Origin: Betaproteobacteria bacterium
Lineage (GTDB): Bacteria; Pseudomonadota; Gammaproteobacteria; Burkholderiales; SG8-41
Reading direction: 5' to 3'
DNA length: 45,683 bases
Assembly (NCBI GenBank): GCA_016202605.1
Contig: JACQOJ010000081.1
Coordinates: 1-45,683, forward strand
Shown in pieces: positions 8,879-16,991 of the stretch; position 1 is the first letter of the stretch; the number at the start of each line of letters is the position of its first letter. The notes beneath the pieces were generated by a model that did not search any database, was not told where the DNA came from, and worked only from the letters and a program-made list of their open reading frames with translations. Both the position numbers and the translations under genes were made by a program.

Positions 8879-9901
8879 TCAGTTCCGGGCGCGGTCCCCC
8901 GCCGCAGGCGCGGCAGGCTGCGCGCTCACCGGCTGCTTGAGACTGGCGACATCGGGCACCGCGGACAGCCCGGAACGCGCGCCGAGCAGTTCGTAGCAAC
9001 GGGCCGCGAGCGCAAGATCCTGCAGTCCCGTGCCCACCGATTTGAAGACCGCGTAACCGCCCGCGAGTCCCTGCCGGCCGCGTTCCACGAGTTGCGCCAG
9101 AGTGAGCTGGCGCTCCAGGGCAAGCCGGCCGCTCTTGACCGCGCGCCGCAGATCGCCGGCCTCCTCGGCGGCAAGCAGGGAATCGACGATCACCACTTCC
9201 GCATCGCCGAATGTCGCCTCATCGACCTCGACCGACTCGGGGCGCGTGCTCCCCACCGCGCAAACCAGACGGCAATTCGTGAGCCAGCGCCGGCGCAGGA
9301 CCGGCTCCGCGCCGACCGCATTGGTCGCAGCCACCACCACCTCATGATCGCGCGCCGCGGCTTCGGCGGAATCGACCGCAGTGACGGGGATGTCGAGGCG
9401 GCGCGTCATCTCGCGCGCCAGGGCCCCGCGGTGCTCCGCGTTGGGGCTGTAGACGCTCGCCGCGGCTATATGAAGTTGCGATGCCAGCGCCTCGAGCTGC
9501 ATGCGCGACTGATGTCCGGATCCGATCAGTCCCACCGTGACCGTCGACGGCAGCCTGAGGTGGCGCGCCGCGACGCCGCTTGCCGCCCCGGTGCGCAGGT
9601 CGGTAATCAGGCGCCCGTCGATCACCGCCAACAGCTCGCCGTCGTTCAGGCGGTAGAGCGATACCACGTAGCGCACGCCCACCCCGCGGATCATGTGAAA
9701 CACCTTGGTCGCGGCGAATCCCGACTCGTAGTCGGCCGCGAACATCATGCGCATCCATCCGCCCTCGAACGGCGAGTTGAGTCGCGGCGAGATGACCGTC
9801 CTGCCCGCGGCTTCATGGCGCGACATCATCTCGAGCAGATCGACCGCCTCGCGCATGCCGAGCGCGCCTTCAAGCGCGCCGGCGCCCAGGATCAGCGCCA
9901 T
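8879..9901 (-). CDS. Ornithine cyclodeaminase / mu-crystallin family protein
   Basis: This 340-residue protein carries the family landmarks TKVFHMI, AVIDGRLITDLRTGAASGVAARHL and the NAD-binding motif GLIGSGHQSRMQLEAL, followed by a second-domain segment with DEATFGDAEVVIVDS. The family includes ornithine and lysine cyclodeaminases, alanine dehydrogenases and ketimine/imino-acid reductases, so the substrate is open. A Pro-rich C-terminal tail is present. It is the last gene of the long minus-strand run and ends convergently with the ferredoxin-domain gene, 68 bases away. A role in handling an amino or imino intermediate of the neighbouring pathway is inference. Confidence 0.85.
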   Translation of the reverse strand: MALILGAGALEGALGMREAVDLLEMMSRHEAAGRTVISPRLNSPFEGGWMRMMFAADYESGFAATKVFHMIRGVGVRYVVSLYRLNDGELLAVIDGRLITDLRTGAASGVAARHLRLPSTVTVGLIGSGHQSRMQLEALASQLHIAAASVYSPNAEHRGALAREMTRRLDIPVTAVDSAEAAARDHEVVVAATNAVGAEPVLRRRWLTNCRLVCAVGSTRPESVEVDEATFGDAEVVIVDSLLAAEEAGDLRRAVKSGRLALERQLTLAQLVERGRQGLAGGYAVFKSVGTGLQDLALAARCYELLGARSGLSAVPDVASLKQPVSAQPAAPAAGDRARN

Positions 9902-9922
9902 CTATCTTCCTTCCGCTTTTCT

Positions 9923-10008
9923 AAGTGATGACTGATGAGTGACGGAAAAACGCGCTTCGTTCATTACTCGTCAACCGTCGTCAGCCGTCACTCTTCACCC
10001 GTCACCTC
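9923..10008. repeat. Imperfect GTCAC-rich inverted/direct repeat between two minus-strand genes
   Basis: Short units related to GTGATGACTGATGAGTGACGG on one side and CCGTC-GTCAG-CCGTCAC, TTCACCCGTCAC on the other form a degenerate inverted repeat that runs into the end of the hydrolase gene. It resembles the low-complexity intergenic repeats common in betaproteobacteria. No T-tract is seen. Confidence 0.4.
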
Positions 10009-11048
10009 AATTGTTCTGCCACCCAGTCGGCGATCAGCGGCCGCACGATGTGGTGCAGGTTGTTGCACACGTGCACGCCGTCCTCGAACACGATCGTCGT
10101 GGCCGGCCCCTTGACCTCCTTTTCCACGCGGTAGGCATGCTCGGGCGGCGAGGCCTTGTCGAGCCCGCCGTAGACCTGCAACAGCGGTACCTCGATGCGC
10201 CCGGCCGCGCCCTTCATGGTGATGCTGTCCTGGACCTGCTGCGCATTCTCGCCCATGTACTGTTTGAGTCCGGTCTGCGACAGCGGATCCATGCCGGGGA
10301 AGCGTCCGGCGGGCGTGTACCAACTGCTGATCGAGAACACCGCCTTGAATCGATCGTCGAACGCGGCCGCGCGGCACGCGAACAGTCCCCCGTAGGAAAT
10401 GCCGCCGATCGCCACGCGCCGGCTGTCGAGATCGACGCGCTGGAGAATGAAATCGGTCACCGCGCGGATCGGCACCTCGAAGTCGGGGCGCAGCTTGAGG
10501 CGCGCGCTGACCAGCCCCTGACCCGGTCCGTCGAACGCAAAGACCGCGATTCCGCGTTTCAGCATGTGTTCCCCGAAGTCGTAGAGCTCCTCCTTGGTCG
10601 AGTCTCCGCCCGGCACCAGGATGGCGAGCGGCGGATTCCCCACGCCCGCCGGCTGGCGCAGGTATCCCGGAAGTGGGACGCCCCCGAACGGAATCTCGAA
10701 CAACTCCATCGGCGGATCGACGAGCGGCGCGGCCTTCTTCCAGCATTCGCCCATCGCTTCCATCGCCGCCCGCCACTGCTTCTGATCGTGCACGAAGAGA
10801 AAGCTTGCCCAGTGATAGTACAGCGCCGCGCGAACGTAGGCCGTGCCCGCTGTATGGCGATTGCCCTCGCCGGCGGCCGTGTCCGCAATCTCGGCGTGCC
10901 GGCGCGCCGCCTTGCTCCACTCCTCGCACCACTGGTCCCAGGTCTGGATTTTCTTCTTGAGCGCCTCGAACTCCCACGGCGACACGTACTGCGACAACAT
11001 GCGCCAGGTGAATCGGTCGAGCGCCACTTCCACGTTGCGATCCGCCAT
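10002..11048 (-). CDS. Alpha/beta hydrolase, 2,6-dihydroxypseudooxynicotine hydrolase-like
   Basis: This is a 348-residue protein. Its N-terminal helical part (WDQWCEEWSKAARRH, TAYVRAALYYHWASFLFVHD) is followed by an alpha/beta hydrolase core with GGISYGG (nucleophile Ser), YGGLDKASPPEHA (acid Asp) and DGVHVCNNLHH (His). This matches the carbon-carbon-bond hydrolase family typified by 2,6-dihydroxypseudooxynicotine hydrolase, and esterases related to it. ATG 11048 has GGAAGG upstream. A second paralogue lies at 23612-24715, and two decayed relatives at 25.7-26.2 kb. The family is clear; the substrate is unknown. Confidence 0.82.
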   Translation of the reverse strand: MADRNVEVALDRFTWRMLSQYVSPWEFEALKKKIQTWDQWCEEWSKAARRHAEIADTAAGEGNRHTAGTAYVRAALYYHWASFLFVHDQKQWRAAMEAMGECWKKAAPLVDPPMELFEIPFGGVPLPGYLRQPAGVGNPPLAILVPGGDSTKEELYDFGEHMLKRGIAVFAFDGPGQGLVSARLKLRPDFEVPIRAVTDFILQRVDLDSRRVAIGGISYGGLFACRAAAFDDRFKAVFSISSWYTPAGRFPGMDPLSQTGLKQYMGENAQQVQDSITMKGAAGRIEVPLLQVYGGLDKASPPEHAYRVEKEVKGPATTIVFEDGVHVCNNLHHIVRPLIADWVAEQLR

Positions 11049-11211
11049 GATCCTTCCTTCAAAAAGCGTGACTTGAAACCCTCTCGAAAATCGGGAACGC
11101 CAACTGCCGATCAACGCTGACACAAATGCAAAGGTTAGCAGCCTGTCTCTTTGCGGCCTTCTCGGTGCTCATCCGCGTGCATCGGCGGTTCCCGTGGAAT
11201 TTCCGGAGCCG

Positions 11212-12180
11212 CTACTCGGCCCGGATGCCCGCGGAGCGGACGAGTTCGGCATTCTTCGCGACTTCGTTGCGCAGGAAGGCAGCGAATTCGGTGGCCGTGC
11301 TGCCCACCAGTTCGGAACCCTCCCGGAACAGATAGTCCTTGAATTCCTGCGTGCCGATCGCTTTCAGGATCCCGGCATGCAGCCGCGCCACCACCTCCTG
11401 CGGTGTTTCGGCCGGCACCAGCACGCCCTGCCAGCCGCTGAATTCATATCCCGGGACGCCGGCCTCCGCGATGGTCGGCAAGTCGGGCAGCGCGGCGAGC
11501 CGCCTGGCGCTCGACACCCCGAGCATGCGCAGCTTGCCGGTCTTGACATGGGCGAGCGACGTGGACACCGGTGAAAACGAGAGATGCGATTCCCCGCTCA
11601 GCACGCCGACCACGAGTTGCCCGCCGCCCTTGTACGGCACGTGGATCATGTTCACCCGGGCAAGCTTCTTGAAGAGTTCCCCGGCAAGATGGCTCGTCGA
11701 GCCGTTGCCCGCCGAGCCCATCAGGAGTTCTCCGGGTCTTGCGCGGCCGAACGCGATGAGTTCCCTGACCGTCCTGACCGGAATCGACGGATGCAGCGAC
11801 AGCGCATTGTAGAACTGCGATATCAGGGAAACGGGCGCGAAGTCCCTGACCGGATCGTAGCCGACCTTCCTGTAGAGCGCAGGACTGATCGACATCGACA
11901 CCGAACCGCCCATGTAGATGGTGTAGCCGTCGGGCGGTGATTTCGCCGCGGCCTCGGTCCCGATAGTGGCGCCCGCGCCTCCCCGATTGTCCACCACGAC
12001 TTGTTGGCCGAGCGCCTCGGTCAATTTTTGCGCGAGCGCGCGCGCCATGAGATCGGTGCCGCTCCCCGCGGTCCAGGGCACGATGAACCGCACCGGCTTG
12101 CCGGGATAGGTTTGCGCTGCCGCCGCGAGCGGCGCGCAGCAGGAAGCGGCAACGACGCACCAGGTCAGGAATCGTTTCAT
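11212..12180 (-). CDS. Bug/TctC-family periplasmic substrate-binding protein
   Basis: This is a 322-residue protein. A signal peptide (MKRFLTWCVVAASCCAPLAAAAQ) is followed by YPGKPVRFIVPWTAGSGTDLMARALA, VVVDNRGGAGATIGTEAAAKSPPDGYTI and YDPVRDFAPVSLI, the hallmark blocks of the Bug family that bind carboxylates in the periplasm. ATG 12180 has GAGGAGAG upstream. No tctA or tctB membrane genes are nearby, so it is an orphan, as is common in Burkholderiales. It follows the ABC permeases on the same strand by 30 bases and is probably co-transcribed with them. Confidence 0.92.
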   Translation of the reverse strand: MKRFLTWCVVAASCCAPLAAAAQTYPGKPVRFIVPWTAGSGTDLMARALAQKLTEALGQQVVVDNRGGAGATIGTEAAAKSPPDGYTIYMGGSVSMSISPALYRKVGYDPVRDFAPVSLISQFYNALSLHPSIPVRTVRELIAFGRARPGELLMGSAGNGSTSHLAGELFKKLARVNMIHVPYKGGGQLVVGVLSGESHLSFSPVSTSLAHVKTGKLRMLGVSSARRLAALPDLPTIAEAGVPGYEFSGWQGVLVPAETPQEVVARLHAGILKAIGTQEFKDYLFREGSELVGSTATEFAAFLRNEVAKNAELVRSAGIRAE

Positions 12181-12210
12181 CGTCTCTCTCCTCAACGCCC
12201 CGCACTCAAG

Positions 12211-13023
12211 TCAGTCCCTCCTGGCCCACGGCAGGTAGCGGCGGGTTACCCAGTTCAGCATGGCCTCGAAGCTCACCCCGACGGCGACCAGGGCAATGAC
12301 CGCGACGAAGGCTTCGTTATGCTTGAAGGTGCGCGAATTGAACAGGATGTAGTAGCCGAGGCCGGGAATCGATATGAAGAACTCGGCGACCACGGCAGCG
12401 ACCAGCGCGCGCCCGGCGGCGAGCCGCATGCCGGCGATGAGATACGGCAGCGACGATGGGAGCACGATGTCGAGCAGCGTGGACAGCGGCCGGGCGCGAA
12501 ACGAGCGCGCGACCTCGAGAAACTCGAGCGGCACGGAGCGCGCGCCGTCGCAGGTGTTGACCGCGATCGAGAAGAATGCCGCGAACACGATGACGGCGAG
12601 GCGCGCATCCGCGTTGTAACCGAACCACAGCGTGACCAGCGGCAGGACCGCGATCATCGGGGTGGCGAACAGGCTGTTCACGTAGTAGCGCAGCCCGCGC
12701 TCGACCACGGTAATGCGCCCCATCGCAAGCCCTATCGCCGTCCCGAGCATGATGGCGATCACGAGTCCCTTGACGACCGCCCCCAATGTCGCACCCGCCG
12801 CGGCGAGAAACTGCTCGTTGGCGATGACCGTGAAAAATACGCGGGCGATGCCGGTCGGCTTGGCGACGTATGCCGGCGCCAAGGCGCGCACGATACCTTC
12901 CCACGCGCCGAGCAGCACGATGCCGGCAGTGGCCTTGAGCGCGAGCGGCGAGGCCAGCAATCTCCTTGCGCCGAGGGTAAAACCCGCCGCCGGCCGTTCG
13001 AGAATACTCTGGCCGCCACTCAT
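12211..13023 (-). CDS. ABC transporter permease (TauC/SsuC type), second of a pair
   Basis: This is a 270-residue inner-membrane protein with about six hydrophobic helices. The permease signature EVARSFRARPLSTLLDIVLPSSLPYLIAGMRLA carries the EAA-type loop that contacts the ATPase. The start at 13023 overlaps the stop of the upstream permease by ATGA. An open frame extends much further upstream but only reads the wrong frame of the first permease. With the other permease, the SBP and the ATPase it forms a nitrate/sulfonate/thiamine-precursor type uptake system; the ligand is unknown. Confidence 0.9.
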   Translation of the reverse strand: MSGGQSILERPAAGFTLGARRLLASPLALKATAGIVLLGAWEGIVRALAPAYVAKPTGIARVFFTVIANEQFLAAAGATLGAVVKGLVIAIMLGTAIGLAMGRITVVERGLRYYVNSLFATPMIAVLPLVTLWFGYNADARLAVIVFAAFFSIAVNTCDGARSVPLEFLEVARSFRARPLSTLLDIVLPSSLPYLIAGMRLAAGRALVAAVVAEFFISIPGLGYYILFNSRTFKHNEAFVAVIALVAVGVSFEAMLNWVTRRYLPWARRD

Positions 13024-13784
13024 TTGTCGTGTCCGCGCCAGGAAGCGAAGCGCGCCTCGAGGTGGCGGCCGAAATCCATCAGCCCGACGCCGAGCACCAC
13101 GATCACGAGGATCGCGGCGAGCAGCCCGGCGGTGTCGAAGTTCTGCGAGCCCATCATGATCATCTGCCCCAGACCGGAAGGACTCAGGAAAAACTCGGCG
13201 GCGACCATGCCGACCAGGCCGCGCGCGATCGCCTGCCGGATGCCGGTCATCGCGAATGGCAGCGTGTAGGGGATCATCACGTCGCGCCACAACTGCCATT
13301 CTCTGGAGCGAAACGCGTGCGCGACCTCGATCAGTTCCGGCCGGATGCTGCGCGCGCCCTCGACCGTGTTGTAGAGGATCGGAAACACAGCGAACAAAAA
13401 CACCACCAGCGCCTTGGGCGCGAACCCGTATCCCATCATCGACAGGATGAAGGGGATCAGCGCCACCATCGGCGTGGCGTACAGCATCATGATGTAATTT
13501 TCGAGCGCGACACGGAGCCAGCGCACCCGCGCGAGCAGCAGGCCGAAGGGCGCGCCCACGAGTATCGCAGCCGCGAGCCCGGTCAGATAGAGCTGGAACG
13601 AACTCATCGCCTGGCGCGTGAGAACGCCGCTGCGCGCGGACTCCGCAAGGCTCCCCACCGTTTCGGAGAGCGGCGCCCAGAACGCGCGGGTCGTGAAATA
13701 CGCCGCGATTTCCCACACCGCCGCCCCCGCGAGCAGGCTCACGATGACGGTCACATGCCGCGACCAGCGCGCTTCCGAGCCCAT
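13020..13784 (-). CDS. ABC transporter permease (TauC/SsuC type), first of a pair
   Basis: This is a 254-residue membrane protein. An N-terminal helix (VIVSLLAGAAVWEIAAYF) and about five further helices are present, with the EAA-type loop EVAHAFRSREWQLWRDVMIPYTLPFAMTGIRQA. It is a paralogue of the next permease, so the transporter probably has a heterodimeric membrane channel rather than the more usual homodimer for this family. Translation is coupled to the next gene through ATGA. Confidence 0.9.
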   Translation of the reverse strand: MGSEARWSRHVTVIVSLLAGAAVWEIAAYFTTRAFWAPLSETVGSLAESARSGVLTRQAMSSFQLYLTGLAAAILVGAPFGLLLARVRWLRVALENYIMMLYATPMVALIPFILSMMGYGFAPKALVVFLFAVFPILYNTVEGARSIRPELIEVAHAFRSREWQLWRDVMIPYTLPFAMTGIRQAIARGLVGMVAAEFFLSPSGLGQMIMMGSQNFDTAGLLAAILVIVVLGVGLMDFGRHLEARFASWRGHDK

Positions 13785-13812
13785 TGCAGCCGCTCCGCCC
13801 GAAACAACGGCG

Positions 13813-14826
13813 TTACTTGTTCACCATGGCGTTGGCGTCACGCCAGATCGAGGGATCGACGATCCGCTGGTAAGGAGCGGGCATCTTGTCGGCCTTGATG
13901 TTGCCGACCTTTTTCTGGATATTGCCGACCAGCTCCAGGTTCTTCGCGCCCAGCCCATCCTTGTCCTTGGGCCAGAATTCCATGTCGATAAAAGCCTTCA
14001 GCGCCTGCATCGCGATCTCACCGCTGCGGCCGGTCGGCTCCGCATACTGCGCGACCTTCGCATGGTTGGCGGGATTGCGCATAAAGCGCTCGGCATCGAT
14101 CAGCGCGGCGACGATCCGGACATAGGCGTCGCGGTTCCTGGCAAGCTGGTCCTGGTGCGCCACCAGCAGCAGGTAATGGTCCACCGGCCGGATCGATTTC
14201 TGCGTGATGATGGTTTTGAGCGGCTTCTTGCTTTCGGCCTGAATCACGGGAATGTCGTCGATGTGCAGCACGCCGAACTTGAGCTGACCCGCCACCATCG
14301 CGGTACCGACATTGGAGCTCAACGGCACCTGCTGGACGTCCTCGATCTTCATCTTGCAGCCGAGCAGCATGGTCCGCAGCGCGATCGAGCGCGCCCCGCC
14401 CAGGGAATCCACACCCACCGCGCCGCCCTTCAAGCTCGCGCAGTCGGCGTTCGGGTCGGTCGCGCCGATCAGCCAGTCCGGGTGCTCCATGCCCCAGATG
14501 CCGACGAGCTTGACGTCGGTATTCGAGATCTGGTTGACGATCAGGGGCGTCGGCGACAGCGAAACGGCGATCTCGCCCGAGGCGACGGCCCGCGACGCCG
14601 CGGCCCCGGTTTCGAACGCCCGCACCGTCACGTCCACCCCGCGCTTCTTGAAGAAACCCTCCTTCTCGGCGACATACGCGATCGTGCCGGCGAAGACCGG
14701 CGGGATGCCGGGGATGCCGAACGTCAGCTTCTGTTGCGCCGCGCCCGTTGCGGGAAACAGCGCAAGGCCCAGAATGGCGCACGCGATACCGGAACCGAGA
14801 ACCCGTCCAAAGCCACTGCGTGTCAT
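13813..14826 (-). CDS. ABC transporter substrate-binding protein (NMT1/TauA/SsuA-like)
   Basis: This is a 337-residue protein with a signal peptide (GSGIACAILGLALFPATGAAQQ) followed by the NMT1-type fold: GIPPVFAGTIAYVAEKEGFFKKRGVDV, ETGAAASRAVASGEI, and AGQLKFGVLHIDDIPVI. It should deliver the ligand to the two permeases. ATG 14826 is preceded by GGAGGA at good spacing; the open frame extends 13 codons further but without an SD. The ligand is not predictable. The family binds taurine, sulfonates, nitrate, pyrimidine precursors and aromatic acids. Confidence 0.88.
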   Translation of the reverse strand: MTRSGFGRVLGSGIACAILGLALFPATGAAQQKLTFGIPGIPPVFAGTIAYVAEKEGFFKKRGVDVTVRAFETGAAASRAVASGEIAVSLSPTPLIVNQISNTDVKLVGIWGMEHPDWLIGATDPNADCASLKGGAVGVDSLGGARSIALRTMLLGCKMKIEDVQQVPLSSNVGTAMVAGQLKFGVLHIDDIPVIQAESKKPLKTIITQKSIRPVDHYLLLVAHQDQLARNRDAYVRIVAALIDAERFMRNPANHAKVAQYAEPTGRSGEIAMQALKAFIDMEFWPKDKDGLGAKNLELVGNIQKKVGNIKADKMPAPYQRIVDPSIWRDANAMVNK

Positions 14827-14861
14827 GGTCGTTCCTCCTTTGTCATTAAACAACAACGAAC

Positions 14862-15659
14862 TCACCGCTTCACCTCGAATTCCGCCCGCCGTGCATCATC
14901 CATCAGCGTGCCCCACACGCGCTCGCGCAACTCCGCAAAGCGCGGCATCGAGAGCGTTGCGCGGTCGCGGGGACGCGGCAGGTCGACCTCGATCAACTCG
15001 TGCACGGTGCTCGGACGCCCCTTCAGCACCATCACCCGGTCGCCCATCAGCACCGCCTCGTCGATCGCGTGCGTGACGAACACCATGGTGGTGGGCCGCA
15101 TGTCCCAGATGCGCAGCAGCTCGAACTGCAGGATCTCGCGCGTCTGGGCATCGACCGCGCCGAACGGTTCGTCCATGAGCAGCACACGCGGTTCGACCGA
15201 CAGCGCGCGCGCCAGTCCGCAACGCTGCTGCATGCCGCCCGATACCTGGTAAGGATAATAGTCCTCGAATCCCGAAAGCCCCACCAGGTTGATGTAATTC
15301 GGTATTTTCTCCGCGATCTCCGCGCCCGAGCAGCCCGCGAGCTTCAATCCATAGGCGACGTTCTGAAATACCGTCTTCCATGGAAACAGCCCGAAGTGCT
15401 GAAACACCATCGCAACGCCTTCGCGCGGCGTGACGACAGGAGCGCCCTCGACCTTGATTTCGCCTTCGGTGAGCGGGATCAGCCCGTCGATGCAGCGCAG
15501 CAGCGTCGTCTTGCCGCAACCCGAGGGGCCGATGATCGCGAGCACCTCGCGCTCGCCGACCTCCAGGCTGATTTCGCGGAATACTTCCAGCCCGCCGAAG
15601 CGCTTGCCGGCGCCCGATACCACGATCCGTGGCGAGTTTTTTGCGGTCGGCTTGTTCAA
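14862..15659 (-). CDS. ABC transporter ATP-binding protein (SsuB/TauB type)
   Basis: This is a 265-residue ATPase with Walker A GPSGCGKTT, the Q-loop in MVFQHFGLFPWKTV, signature VSGGMQQR, Walker B VLLMDEPFGAVDAQTR and switch His in VTHAIDEAVLMGDR. All catalytic elements are intact. The start is a TTG (15659) with GGTGGGA just upstream, and no ATG is available near the N-terminus, so weak translation initiation is likely. It is the first gene of the transporter set and lies 22 bases after the nitrilase gene. Confidence 0.92.
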   Translation of the reverse strand: MNKPTAKNSPRIVVSGAGKRFGGLEVFREISLEVGEREVLAIIGPSGCGKTTLLRCIDGLIPLTEGEIKVEGAPVVTPREGVAMVFQHFGLFPWKTVFQNVAYGLKLAGCSGAEIAEKIPNYINLVGLSGFEDYYPYQVSGGMQQRCGLARALSVEPRVLLMDEPFGAVDAQTREILQFELLRIWDMRPTTMVFVTHAIDEAVLMGDRVMVLKGRPSTVHELIEVDLPRPRDRATLSMPRFAELRERVWGTLMDDARRAEFEVKR

Positions 15660-15681
15660 TTTCCCACCATCTCCGAGTGCG

Positions 15682-16812
15682 TCACTTGCGCCCGCCGCGC
15701 TTGCGCGGAATGCGCGCGCGTCGCATCGCCTGCGTTCGTGCCGGTGCCTTTGCCCCGCCGCTCGTCCGCAGCAATCGTTTCGGTTCGTCCGCGTGCCCGC
15801 TGAGCGCCGCGGGTGGCGACTGCGCCACAGTGAGCTGCTCCGGCGTCGTGTGCACGGTGTAGATGCGCGGCGCAGCCCGGTTCACGTGCAGCTGGAAAAT
15901 ATCCGGCCGATTGTAATGTCCCGCGAAGTCGTGTCGCAGTTTGGCGAGCACGCCCGTTTCGAGATTGCACTCGGCGTAGAGAATGCCCTCTTCCGCACCC
16001 ATCGGGCCGGCGAGAATTCGGCTGTTGGGCGCGACGATCACGCTGCCGCCGCAGCAATCCGTATTGCGCAGGAACCGTTCCCCCTCCGGCCCCACCTCGA
16101 GCTTGCGGATCATGTCTTCGTCCACCGTTCCGCAGGCGGAAACGACGAACGCCTTGCTCATCTGGGCAAATGCCTGCGAGTCGACCGCGACGCGGTTACG
16201 CATCGGGTCGCCGCTCGTCGGGAAATGATTCGGCCAGCTCATGACATGGATGCGCGTGGCCTCGGCGGTGAGCGCGAAGATCGCCAGCGGGTTCGAGTTC
16301 TCACCGCAGATAAGCGCGCTCAGCGGGCCGAATTCGGTCTGAACTGCGCCGAAGGTGTCGCCGAATCCACCCATATGGACGAGGCGCTCGCCGACCGTCG
16401 GCATGATTTTCTGGTGTTTGCCGATCATCGTGCCGTCGGGGCCGATGTAGAGCTGGGTGTTGAACATGGTGCCGATGGTCTGCGGGAGTTTTTCGCACAC
16501 GCCGACCACCACGTAGGCATTGGCCTCGCGTGCCGCGCCGCACAGGGCATCGACCTCGGGGCCCGGAATCTCGACCGAATTCTTGAACAGCACTACCGCG
16601 AGTCTATTGGCGATGGCGCCGGTCGCCGGGTGATGGTGATACCACACCGGATGAGCCGGAATGAAGCCCTCGGGAAACGCGATCACGCGCGCGCCGTTCC
16701 GGCCCGCTTCACGGATCAAGCGGCACGTCTTCTCGGTCGAGCCTTCGCGGTCGAGAAAGACGGATGCGGCCTGCACCGCCGCAACCTTTACCACCGGATA
16801 CTTATCACCCAT
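15682..16812 (-). CDS. Nitrilase-superfamily carbon-nitrogen hydrolase
   Basis: This is a 376-residue protein with the full catalytic triad: E48 in FPEGF, K135 in GKHQKIMPT, and C169 in LICGEN. GERLVHMGGFGDTF and HVMSWPNHFP are typical of the aliphatic/aromatic nitrilase branch, which hydrolyses nitriles to carboxylic acids and ammonia. Length and triad fit true nitrilases better than amidases, though the CGEN (rather than CWE) motif is a variant. The C-terminus is long, basic and Ala/Arg-rich. It is placed directly before the ABC transporter genes, which suggests uptake and hydrolysis of the same nitrogenous compound (inference). Confidence 0.88.
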   Translation of the reverse strand: MGDKYPVVKVAAVQAASVFLDREGSTEKTCRLIREAGRNGARVIAFPEGFIPAHPVWYHHHPATGAIANRLAVVLFKNSVEIPGPEVDALCGAAREANAYVVVGVCEKLPQTIGTMFNTQLYIGPDGTMIGKHQKIMPTVGERLVHMGGFGDTFGAVQTEFGPLSALICGENSNPLAIFALTAEATRIHVMSWPNHFPTSGDPMRNRVAVDSQAFAQMSKAFVVSACGTVDEDMIRKLEVGPEGERFLRNTDCCGGSVIVAPNSRILAGPMGAEEGILYAECNLETGVLAKLRHDFAGHYNRPDIFQLHVNRAAPRIYTVHTTPEQLTVAQSPPAALSGHADEPKRLLRTSGGAKAPARTQAMRRARIPRKRGGRK

Positions 16813-16859
16813 TAGTTCAATTCTACCGATTGTTGTGAAAATCCCTACGCGGCTCAGCA

Positions 16860-16963
16860 TGTAGCCCGGATGGAATGAAATGAAATCCGGGACCGGGAGA
16901 AGCGGAACGAAGGCCTTCCAAAAAACGTGCCCCCGGAATCCGCTGCGCTTCTTCGGGGCTACA
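16860..16963. repeat. REP/MITE-like palindromic intergenic element
   Basis: A 104-base unit is bounded by TGTAGCCC (16860-16867) and GGGCTACA (16956-16963). An inner hairpin CCGGAT-type stem (CCCGGAT 16865-16871 with ATCCGGG 16885-16891) and a second CCCCGG...CGGGG stem lie inside. Elements with GTAGCCCGGAT termini are widely dispersed intergenic repeats in proteobacteria. No second copy is visible in this window. It lies in the only sizeable gap of the nitrilase-HIBDH junction and may act as a processing or termination structure. Confidence 0.75.
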
Positions 16964-16991
16964 GCTCAAAGACCTTGAAATTCCACATGCT

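Noticed and set aside
12211-13716. One long minus-strand frame covering both permeases
   Set aside because: Its first half reads the wrong frame of the upstream permease. The second permease has its own start at 13023 in a typical ATGA overlap.
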